From Gammaproteobacteria bacterium (GTDB lineage Bacteria > Pseudomonadota > Gammaproteobacteria > Chromatiales > Chromatiaceae): a DNA stretch of 7,593 nt. The stretch spans positions 1-7,593 of the forward strand of contig JAJRUY010000219.1 of NCBI GenBank assembly GCA_024277555.1. Direction: 5' to 3'. A program made the translations under genes and the position numbers. How positions within the stretch are numbered: position 1 is the first letter of the stretch; each line of letters starts with the position of its first letter. A model generated the notes under the pieces. The model was not told the origin of the DNA and ran no database searches. It saw only the letters and a list, made by a program, of their open reading frames with translations. Below are positions 1 through 4,384 of the stretch, piece by piece.

Positions 1-5
1 AATAC

Positions 6-299
6 TCACCCCATGTGCGCTAACGGATCCATGCGCTGATGCAGCACACGAATAATCGTGATTCCGTGTGGTTGTTGCATGTAATACAGAATGTGACTTT
101 CATAAGGAAAGCTGAGCAGCCCTCCAAAGAGTGAATCTCGCCTGGTTCCCAAGCCGGGATTGTCAGCCAGGAGCTGTCCTCGCTCCTCCAGGCCATCGAT
201 ATATGCATGAGCCTGCGCTACGCCCCACTGACGGAGCGTGTAGTCGATAATGTCTTCCAGGTCGTGTTCGGCTTTCTCGGTGAATTTGCAGTTAGCCAC
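6..299 (-). CDS. RelE/ParE-family toxin of a type II toxin-antitoxin pair
   Basis: This 97-residue protein has the size and layout of the RelE/ParE toxin superfamily. It opens with two helices (about residues 6-45, FTEKAEHDLEDIIDYTLRQWG and following), then a short loop with NPGLGTRR (47-54), and a beta-sheet half ending in IIRVLHQRMD, the typical ParE C-terminal strand motif. ParE members poison DNA gyrase and RelE members cut mRNA. The RVLHxRMD ending and the absence of an obvious RelE catalytic set favour ParE, but the target cannot be fixed from sequence. The start is a GTG lying inside the end of the antitoxin gene, with an 8-bp overlap, so translation is probably coupled and the toxin is made after its antitoxin. 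The TGA stop falls at the window edge but the gene is complete. No internal stop or frameshift is seen. Confidence 0.9.
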   Translation of the reverse strand: MANCKFTEKAEHDLEDIIDYTLRQWGVAQAHAYIDGLEERGQLLADNPGLGTRRDSLFGGLLSFPYESHILYYMQQPHGITIIRVLHQRMDPLAHMG

Positions 300-552
300 T
301 TACCCGTTTCCGTAATCTGTCCATGACAGTGTTTCCATCCGTAACCTTACCTGCCTGCAGGTTGGCGATGCCTTCCTCGATGGACATTTTCAGGCAGGCT
401 TCTTTCAGTGCTTTGAGTTGGGTATATTCCGCCACCGAGATCACCACGGCAACGGGTTTTCCATTCCGGTTAATCTTGACGGGACCATGCTGCGCCTTGA
501 TCAGGACTTCACCGAATTCACGTTTGGCGTCACTGGCGCTGAGTGTTTCCAT
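292..552 (-). CDS. Phd/YefM-family antitoxin
   Basis: This 86-residue protein matches the Phd/YefM antitoxin family. The N-terminal half (METLSASDAKREFGEVLIKAQHGPVKINRNGKPVAVVIS, residues 1-39) is the DNA-binding dimer fold with the family signature of an N-terminal strand, a helix with AKREFG, and the strand pair GPVKINRNGKPVAVVIS. The C-terminal part (about 45-86) is charged and probably disordered until it wraps the toxin. It precedes and overlaps the ParE-like gene by 8 bp, giving the usual antitoxin-first operon. The ATG is preceded on the minus strand by GGAGA four bases away (positions 557-561), a good ribosome binding site that supports this start. Phd proteins normally repress their own promoter, and a repeated octamer just upstream is a candidate operator. 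Confidence 0.92.
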   Translation of the reverse strand: METLSASDAKREFGEVLIKAQHGPVKINRNGKPVAVVISVAEYTQLKALKEACLKMSIEEGIANLQAGKVTDGNTVMDRLRKRVSG

Positions 553-561
553 GTCGTCTCC

Positions 562-592
562 ATAATGGTTAAAATAATCAATATGGTTAATG
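562..592 (-). promoter_or_regulatory. Candidate operator/promoter of the toxin-antitoxin operon
   Basis: The AT-rich stretch directly upstream of the antitoxin carries the octamer ATGGTTAA twice in direct orientation (565-572 and 583-590), 18 bp apart or nearly two helical turns. Phd-type antitoxins bind as dimers to repeated sites overlapping their promoter, so this is a plausible autoregulatory site. No clear -35/-10 pair with normal spacing could be assigned. Confidence 0.4.
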
Positions 593-844
593 TTAGATCT
601 TTTTCCAGATGCTGTCTACCCGCGGTCTTGCTGCGAATGATTTTGACAGTCCTTATTGGGCTGGACTACTATTTCCAGCATAAAGGAAGGAATTGTCCGG
701 CGAAGAAATGGAAAAGGAAACGCTCAAGCTCAAGTGTTCGGTCTGGAATACTCAGGTTTACCCCACTAACAATAGTTTCAGTTTGTCAGTGAGGAAACCC
801 AGAAAGGGAATGTTGCCCTTATGGCTTCACTTGAATTCTGTTAC
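593..844. other. Intergenic stretch with no supported gene
   Basis: Between the toxin-antitoxin promoter and the tRNA-Ser-like fragment there is no reading frame with recognisable protein character. Open frames of up to about 120 codons exist on the plus strand. They lack good ribosome binding sites, overlap the antitoxin antisense or run into the tRNA-like fragment, and show no family motif. The stretch may be decayed remains of an integrated element, as judged only from the tRNA 3' end fragment that closes it. Confidence 0.4.
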
Positions 845-870
845 AGTTCGAATCCCCTCCCTCTCCGCCA
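845..870 (+). other. tRNA-Ser-like 3' end fragment (possible att scar)
   Basis: The sequence from GTTCGAAT through CCCTCTCCGCCA reads like the 3' half of a T arm, the acceptor 3' strand, the discriminator G and the CCA of a bacterial tRNA-Ser. No matching 5' T-stem strand, anticodon arm or 5' acceptor strand lies upstream, so this is not a working tRNA. Tyrosine integrases commonly use the 3' end of tRNA genes as attachment sites and leave such fragments at the far end of an island. That origin is inferred. No integrase is visible in the window. Confidence 0.5.
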
Positions 871-879
871 TATTTAAAA

Positions 880-1049
880 TTGAACCCAAGCTCCGCGATT
901 GATGGTGGTGCATAGCGCAAGCTCTTGATCTGTCTAGCTATATGAAAAATCTCACCAGGCCTATGGGTATGGCTGCGATTTTTCACTACGCCATCCAAAT
1001 CAATATCTTGCACTCTGCATCCACAATCAATCGCGGATCTTGGGTTGAA
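880..1049. repeat. 170-bp imperfect palindrome, MITE-like
   Basis: Nearly the whole segment folds on itself. The outer arms 880-903 and 1026-1049 are reverse complements at 22 of 24 positions. After a one-base bulge the pairing continues with several mismatches through GCAAG (917-921 with 1007-1011), then GAAAAATC (944-951) with GATTTTTC (977-984). About 25 nt remain as the centre around position 964. Such full-length palindromes are typical of miniature inverted-repeat elements or other small non-autonomous repeats. It is flanked by A-runs (876-879 and 1050-1052), which may or may not be a target duplication. An antisense open frame across it is a by-product of the repeat. Confidence 0.75.
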
Positions 1050-1098
1050 AAATGCGATTGACAATTGAAGAGCAAACCCTCAAAATTCGCCCCACTTT

Positions 1099-1175
1099 GC
1101 GCCAGTAGCTCAGCTGGATAGAGTACTCGGCTACGAACCGAGCGGTCGGAGGTTCGAATCCTTCCTGGCGCGCCA
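1099..1175 (+). tRNA. tRNA-Arg (anticodon ACG)
   Basis: This is a complete 77-nt cloverleaf. The acceptor strand GCGCCAG (1099-1105) pairs with CTGGCGC (1165-1171), followed by discriminator G and an encoded CCA (1173-1175). The D arm contains AGCTCAGCTGGATAGAG. The anticodon stem CTCGG/CCGAG (1126-1130 and 1138-1142) encloses the loop CTACGAA with anticodon ACG at 1133-1135. The T arm is GGAGG-TTCGAAT-CCTTCC. The A34 would be edited to inosine by TadA to read CGU, CGC and CGA. A Rho-independent terminator follows 7 nt downstream. The 3' end of this gene is duplicated downstream, as described in separate entries. Confidence 0.97.
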
Positions 1176-1217
1176 TACTCCGAAAAGCTCACCAAACGGT
1201 GGGCTTTTTGTTTGAGT
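1158..1217 (+). repeat. 60-bp direct repeat, copy 1 (tRNA-Arg 3' end plus terminator)
   Basis: This copy includes the last 18 nt of tRNA-Arg, the 7-nt gap and the whole terminator. It is identical to 1304-1363, an offset of 146 bp. Confidence 0.95.
1183..1213 (+). terminator. Rho-independent terminator of tRNA-Arg
   Basis: The stem AGCTCACC (1186-1193) pairs with GGTGGGCT (1198-1205) with one G-U pair around the loop AAAC. It is preceded by AAAA and followed by TTTTGTTT. The position just after the tRNA CCA fits transcript termination. Confidence 0.88.
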
Positions 1218-1303
1218 TGAAACCCGCGCATTCGAACCTCCGACTCAAAAGGCCGGTTCGACAAGCGCCGGCAGGCGCGCAGAATGAGCACACAGTGCGA
1301 ATC
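1218..1303. other. 86-bp spacer between the tRNA-end repeats, with an inverted T-arm copy
   Basis: Positions 1230-1244 (ATTCGAACCTCCGAC) are the exact reverse complement of the tRNA variable/T-arm region 1145-1159. TTTGAGT (1211-1217) also pairs with ACTCAAA (1243-1249). No gene is seen. The stretch looks like debris of tRNA-targeted recombination. Confidence 0.6.
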
Positions 1304-1363
1304 ATCCTTCCTGGCGCGCCATACTCCGAAAAGCTCACCAAACGGTGGGCTTTTTGTTTGAGT
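1304..1363 (+). repeat. 60-bp direct repeat, copy 2 (tRNA 3' end fragment plus second terminator)
   Basis: This is an exact second copy of the tRNA-Arg 3' end (18 nt including CCA, to 1321) and its terminator. It lacks the rest of a tRNA and cannot fold as one. GAATC precedes both copies, but with a 3-nt insertion (ATC) here, suggesting the ancestral homology was slightly longer. An attachment-site scar or a local tandem duplication would both explain it. Confidence 0.93.
1329..1359 (+). terminator. Second, duplicated Rho-independent terminator
   Basis: The hairpin and T-tract are identical to the tRNA-Arg terminator. They now sit about 25 bp upstream of the putative folE promoter, where they would insulate folE from tRNA read-through. 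Confidence 0.85.
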
Positions 1364-1384
1364 GAAAAACAGGAAACAAGCCGC

Positions 1385-1390
1385 TATACT
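1385..1390 (+). promoter_or_regulatory. Putative -10 box of the folE-folX operon
   Basis: TATACT lies 37 bp upstream of the folE start, between the duplicated terminator and the gene. It is a close match to TATAAT. No good -35 at 16-18 bp is seen; TTGAGT (1358-1363) is 21 bp away. The site is therefore a candidate only. Confidence 0.4.
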
Positions 1391-1427
1391 CAGGATCAGT
1401 AAAATAAAGTAACAGTCGGATTTCTGG

Positions 1428-1994
1428 ATGAGCGAAGAAAACATTGAGAAGATGGCGGCTTGCTATCACGACATCATTGAAGGTGTGGGAGAGGACATAA
1501 GCCGGGAAGGTTTGATCAATACCCCCAAGCGTGCTGCCAAGGCCATGGAGTTTTTGACCCAGGGTTATGGGCAGTCCCTGGAGGGCATCGTTAATGATGC
1601 AATTTTCCCATCAGAGAATGATGAAATGGTCATCGTCAAGGATATTGAGCTCTATTCCCTTTGTGAACACCATATGCTGCCATTCATTGGGAAGGCGCAT
1701 GTTGCCTATCTGCCGAAAGGAAAAGTAATTGGTTTGTCCAAGATCGCCCGTATCGTGGACATGTATGCCCGGCGCCTGCAGATTCAGGAGCAGCTTACCA
1801 CCCAGATTGCCTATGCCATTCAGAATGCCATTGGTGCGGCGGGAGTTGCTGTGGTTATCGAGGCTTCTCACTTGTGCATGATGATGCGCGGAGTACAGAA
1901 GCAGAATTCTTCTACTACCACGTCCATGATGTTGGGGGCTTTCAGAAACAATCATCGTACCAGGGATGAATTTCTCACCCTGATCAAACTGTAA
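1428..1994 (+). CDS. folE: GTP cyclohydrolase I (type IA, FolE)
   Basis: This 188-residue cytosolic enzyme converts GTP to 7,8-dihydroneopterin triphosphate and formate, the first step of folate and pterin synthesis. The zinc ligands of the family are all present: Cys79 and His82 in LCEHHMLPF, and Cys150 in EASHLCMMMRGVQK. The catalytic His equivalent, His81, and the substrate-binding stretches YLPKGKVIGLSKIARIVD (94-111) and RRLQIQEQLT (115-124) are intact, as is SSTTTSMMLGAFR near the C-terminus. The length matches the short bacterial form. The ATG has only a weak GGA-type ribosome site about 7 nt upstream, but it is well placed for the family. It overlaps folX by one base (TAATG). Pairing with folX suggests this copy feeds monapterin synthesis as well as, or rather than, folate. 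Other folE copies may exist outside the window. Confidence 0.97.
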   Translation: MSEENIEKMAACYHDIIEGVGEDISREGLINTPKRAAKAMEFLTQGYGQSLEGIVNDAIFPSENDEMVIVKDIELYSLCEHHMLPFIGKAHVAYLPKGKVIGLSKIARIVDMYARRLQIQEQLTTQIAYAIQNAIGAAGVAVVIEASHLCMMMRGVQKQNSSTTTSMMLGAFRNNHRTRDEFLTLIKL

Positions 1995-2344
1995 TGGTAA
2001 CCATCCGGATAAAGAATCTGCGTTTGCGCACCTATATTGGTTTCAATGATGATGAAATGTGCAAACGCCAGGATGTGGTGGTGAATGTGCGTTTCAGCTA
2101 CGAGGCTGATGAAGCGGCGGAAACGGATGACGTAAAATATGCATTGAACTACCGAACCATTACAAAGGAAATCATCGCATTTGTCGAAGACGGGCGCTTC
2201 ATGTTGCTGGAAAGACTGGCGGCAGATGTTCTGGATCTGGTGATGAGGCATGAACTGGTTTCCTCGGCTGAGGTAGAAGTAGACAAGCCCAATGCCTTGC
2301 GCTTTTCTGATTCGGTATCCGCTGTTCTTCGTGCTGAACGTTAG
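1994..2344 (+). CDS. folX: Dihydroneopterin triphosphate 2'-epimerase (FolX)
   Basis: This 116-residue protein of the FolB/FolX fold epimerises 7,8-dihydroneopterin triphosphate at C2' to dihydromonapterin triphosphate. Its sequence follows E. coli FolX closely as I recall it: IRIKNLRLRT-IG near the start, RQDVVVNV, DVKYALNYRTITK, RFMLLERLAADVLD and AEVEVDKPNALRFSDSVS. The family's active-site residues are visible as Glu21 (in IGFNDDE), Tyr53 (LNYRT) and Lys98 (VDKPNALR). A plain FolB aldolase is the alternative, but the FolX-type LRLRT and ALNYRTITK segments argue against it. Its ATG overlaps the folE TAA, so the two are translationally coupled. FolM, the reductase that completes tetrahydromonapterin in E. 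coli and Pseudomonas aeruginosa, is not adjacent. A MITE-like element begins 8 bp after the TAG stop. Confidence 0.9.
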   Translation: MVTIRIKNLRLRTYIGFNDDEMCKRQDVVVNVRFSYEADEAAETDDVKYALNYRTITKEIIAFVEDGRFMLLERLAADVLDLVMRHELVSSAEVEVDKPNALRFSDSVSAVLRAER

Positions 2345-2352
2345 CCGGTTAG

Positions 2353-2531
2353 CCCGCATTTCTCACCGGGGTTTGGAGAAATTCCGGTCGATCTGGCAAA
2401 ATGCCTTGCCAGATCGGGCACAAACCCGAACAGGACAGGGTGAAGATGTTGGCAATTGTCTGATTATTGGTAACAGACTGAATCATTGACCTCTTTCCAT
2501 AACGGGCTTCCGGCCCGGTGAGAAATGCGGG
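2353..2531. mobile_element. 179-bp MITE-like element with 18-bp TIRs and TTAG duplication
   Basis: The ends 2353-2370 (CCCGCATTTCTCACCGGG) and 2514-2531 are perfect 18-bp inverted repeats. Each end is flanked outward by TTAG (2349-2352 and 2532-2535), a 4-bp target-site duplication. No transposase fits within, so the element would need one supplied in trans. Inside is a perfect 11-bp hairpin (2389-2399 with 2406-2416, loop of six) bracketed by GGGTTTG (2369-2375) and CAAACCC (2421-2427). The 4-bp duplication and CC-start are compatible with IS1380-type elements, but I cannot confirm the family. Confidence 0.8.
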
Positions 2532-2556
2532 TTAGGTGCCTTTACTACTGATAGCC

Positions 2557-2562
2557 GGAGGG
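2557..2562 (+). promoter_or_regulatory. Strong ribosome binding site GGAGGG
   Basis: GGAGGG ends 4 nt before the ATG at 2567. This is the main evidence that the short, frame-interrupted ORF after it is or was a translated gene. Confidence 0.65.
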
Positions 2563-2566
2563 ATTG

Positions 2567-2820
2567 ATGATACGTGATGCGCTGTTGCTGAAGTTGTCTT
2601 TCTGGTTGATTGTAATCGGGGCGTTTGCATTGCTTACCCCCCCCAGCCCGCCTGGCCGGAATGGCTGGCACGCATGATCCTTTCTACAGGTGTTGCCCTG
2701 GGAATTACCACATCGATTGTTAAATTCAGGGAAAGCCGGAAGAAACGCTGGGGAATTGCACGGGCAAGATGCAATTACCCCCCCAGGGTTGAAGTAAACT
2801 GTTGTTGCCGCTGCAGGTAG
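2567..2820 (+). pseudogene. Small two-helix membrane protein, interrupted at a C8 tract
   Basis: From the ATG at 2567 the frame reads MIRDALLLKLSFWLIVIGAF and continues ALLTPPS, then stops at 2675-2677 after 36 codons. One extra C in the eight-C run at 2637-2644 (or a -1 ribosomal slip there) would join it to a longer frame. That frame continues PQPAWPEWLARMILSTGVALG, then ITTSIVKFRESRKKRWG, and ends at TAG 2818-2820, about 84 residues in all. The joined product has two hydrophobic helices (about 7-24 and 34-52) and a basic tail, as expected of a small inner-membrane protein with positive residues inside. I do not recognise the family. The last 15 or so residues run antisense into the end of the DUF3581 gene and look unnatural, so the original stop may be lost. 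Sequencing error, real mutation or slippage control at the C-run are all possible. Confidence 0.5.
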
Positions 2821-3503
2821 TCATCTACAACGCTCTGCATGCGTTTGGCGTCGTACTGGCGTAGTCCTCCCAAGACCATGTTTTTTGTGCCTTTTCCGAT
2901 AACTTCGCCATTGTCCTGTAGGGTGAACATTAGTTGCACCTTGCCCCGTTTTTTGTTGATATTGAAGCGGGTGCCCGACAGTTTCAGATCGGGATCGGTG
3001 ATGTCCAGGCGATCCAGGTGTATTTCCATGTTTTCATAGATAACCAGTGGGCGGTCGGGGTTGATCATCACGCTGTGCGCCTCCATGAGAGGCACCAGAA
3101 CATAAGGAAAGGCGTGCCCGGAAAAGGCGACATAGGCTTGAATCAGGCGGTGGACAAGCGCCTTGTCAAGAGTAGTGCCGCCACTGCGTTCAATATGCAG
3201 ATAATCCTTGCCGTTGCTGCCCGAGATGGTGAAACTGTCTGCTGCTGCTGTTGTGCTGTCTGGAAAGTGCAGTTCAATGTCATCACCAACCATTCCGGAA
3301 AAGACAAAGCGCATGTTCTGGCTCAATCCATACTGGTCTAGTACCAGGCCAAACAGTAAATCGCCCGGCACACAGAAACGTTTGGAGTCTGTATCATGCA
3401 GGGGGTTGAAGTCGTTTGCGACGTGCTTGGCAAAATCGCTGGCTTGCTGGCGGGATACCCGTATGTTGTTGTTCTCTATTTCGTAGTAGTTTTCTAGTAT
3501 CAT
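2775..3503 (-). CDS. DUF3581 protein with MaoC/hydratase-like motif
   Basis: This protein matches the uncharacterised DUF3581 family of gammaproteobacteria. Conserved blocks are RQQASDFAKHVANDFNPLHD, KRFCVPGDLLFGLVL, MRFVFSGMVGDD, YVAFSGHAFPYVLVPLMEAH, PLVIYENMEIHLDRLD and a C-terminal NGEVIGKGTKNMVLGGLRQY. I chose the ATG at 3503 (242 residues), because the family begins with a short M-x-L-x-x-Y segment and GGGA lies about 9 nt upstream. A GTG at 3521 would add six residues and has no ribosome site. Asp31 and His36 in DFNPLH resemble the catalytic Asp-His of (R)-specific enoyl-CoA hydratases (MaoC-like hot-dog fold). Function is otherwise unknown, and no signal peptide is present, so it should be cytosolic. 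It is convergent with the small membrane-protein gene and divergent from the pqi operon. Confidence 0.85.
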   Translation of the reverse strand: MILENYYEIENNNIRVSRQQASDFAKHVANDFNPLHDTDSKRFCVPGDLLFGLVLDQYGLSQNMRFVFSGMVGDDIELHFPDSTTAAADSFTISGSNGKDYLHIERSGGTTLDKALVHRLIQAYVAFSGHAFPYVLVPLMEAHSVMINPDRPLVIYENMEIHLDRLDITDPDLKLSGTRFNINKKRGKVQLMFTLQDNGEVIGKGTKNMVLGGLRQYDAKRMQSVVDDYLQRQQQFTSTLGG

Positions 3504-3509
3504 CTGGGT

Positions 3510-4370
3510 TTGTCCCGCCACAATTTGGCGTTGAATCTTATCAGGAATCCCGCTTTGTTTTCAGTATTGTTCAAGAAGAAGCCCCCGCTGGATGAGGCAT
3601 CTGTGCTGTGGCTGTTTGATGTATTCGGCTGGTCCTTCCGGAATTTTTCGCCTGCGGTGTTTTACCAGCAGAGCAGCCTGGTTCTTCCGACCAATGATTT
3701 TTTCCCGGGGAAGGTGGATAGTGTGCAGGGAATGGCAGAGCTGGTTTTCGAGCGCGTGTCCGAGTATGCAGGCATGGCTCACTGGCCGTGGCAGGTGGTG
3801 GAGCAATCACATTGTTATCTGGAAAGTAATGTGATGCCCCCGGTAGGAGCCGGCCAGGCGTTTCCGGGCGGTCGGCGGCTGGCTCCGGTCAATGGTCAGG
3901 TTCTGCCGGTAATTTACGACATGCGGCATATCAGAAACCCGGAAACCCTGATTGCCGGTTTTGCTCACAGAATGGGGCAATACCTGGGTCATACCGCCAA
4001 GGAACCTCCTCCCGGTGGAGTGGAAAACTGGCCCCAGGTAACCGAGGTGTTGGCTGTATATCTGGGGTTTGGGCTGATGTTTGCCAATAGCGCTTTTGTT
4101 TTTCCACCAGGGGGATGTGGTGGCTGTGGCACGGCTGTATCTCGTGACAATGCATTGTCTCAGTGGGACTATACCTACGCCCTGGCGCTGTTTGCCGTAT
4201 TAAAGGGTATTCCTCCACGCCAGGTTCGTTCCCATCTCAAGAAATCCTTGCGGGGATATTTTCAACGCTGCGTTGCCGATATTGCTTCCCGGGAGCAACT
4301 GTTGCAGCATCTGCAAAGTATGGTCGATGCAGATAAGCAGCAGGCTTCCACCAACAGTATTCAGGTCTGA
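3510..4370 (+). CDS. Uncharacterised protein with degenerate zincin-like motif, first gene of the pqi operon
   Basis: This protein has up to 286 residues and I do not know a named family for it. The start is uncertain. An in-frame stop at 3495-3497 limits it to CTG 3504, TTG 3510, TTG 3525 or TTG 3531, and none has a good ribosome site. There is no signal peptide or clear membrane helix. Residues 150-157 (GFAHRMGQ) followed by H161 and TEVLAVYLGFGLMFANSAF (178-196) are laid out like HExxH metallopeptidases of the M78/ImmA type. The glutamate and second histidine are replaced (HRMGQ), so catalysis as a peptidase is doubtful. A glycine-cysteine cluster, GGCGGCG, lies at 201-207, possibly a metal or redox site. 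The C-terminal part (220-286) is helical. The stop lies 14 bp before the first pqiA-like gene, so co-transcription with the pqi genes is likely. Confidence 0.75.
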   Translation: MSRHNLALNLIRNPALFSVLFKKKPPLDEASVLWLFDVFGWSFRNFSPAVFYQQSSLVLPTNDFFPGKVDSVQGMAELVFERVSEYAGMAHWPWQVVEQSHCYLESNVMPPVGAGQAFPGGRRLAPVNGQVLPVIYDMRHIRNPETLIAGFAHRMGQYLGHTAKEPPPGGVENWPQVTEVLAVYLGFGLMFANSAFVFPPGGCGGCGTAVSRDNALSQWDYTYALALFAVLKGIPPRQVRSHLKKSLRGYFQRCVADIASREQLLQHLQSMVDADKQQASTNSIQV

Positions 4371-4384
4371 AGCCGATTACGCTC

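Noticed and set aside
781..870. Possible complete tRNA-Ser
   Set aside because: No 5' acceptor strand, anticodon stem or 5' T-stem strand can be paired upstream of the 3' fragment.
418..902. Plus-strand ORFs at 418-792 and 693-902
   Set aside because: They overlap the antitoxin antisense or the tRNA-like fragment, and have no family motif and no convincing ribosome site.
819..1064. 81-codon minus-strand ORF
   Set aside because: It lies almost wholly within the 170-bp palindrome and the tRNA-Ser-like fragment. It is better explained as a by-product of the repeat.
986..1444. 152-codon minus-strand ORF across the tRNA-Arg gene
   Set aside because: It reads the tRNA antisense and yields GAPGRIRTSDRSVRSRVLYPAELLA, a well-known spurious protein pattern produced by tRNA genes. 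Its remainder is the duplicated terminator and the palindrome.
1994..2344. FolB (dihydroneopterin aldolase) as the name for the gene after folE
   Set aside because: The sequence follows FolX much more closely (IRIKNLRLRT, ALNYRTITK, VDKPNALRFSDSVS), and the folE coupling fits FolX.
1611..2359. Antisense ORFs within folE and folX
   Set aside because: They are shadows of strongly conserved enzymes on the other strand.
2389..2416. Rho-independent terminator after folX
   Set aside because: The 11-bp hairpin is perfect but is not followed by a T-run. It is better seen as part of the MITE-like element.
2292..2489. Plus-strand ORF from the end of folX into the repeat element
   Set aside because: It is out of frame with folX and then reads through the MITE-like element, with no supported start.
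3472..3500. Promoter for the pqi operon with -10 TAGTAT at 3495-3500
   Set aside because: No acceptable -35 is at the right spacing, and transcription would begin at or within the start codon region. It is too weak to list.
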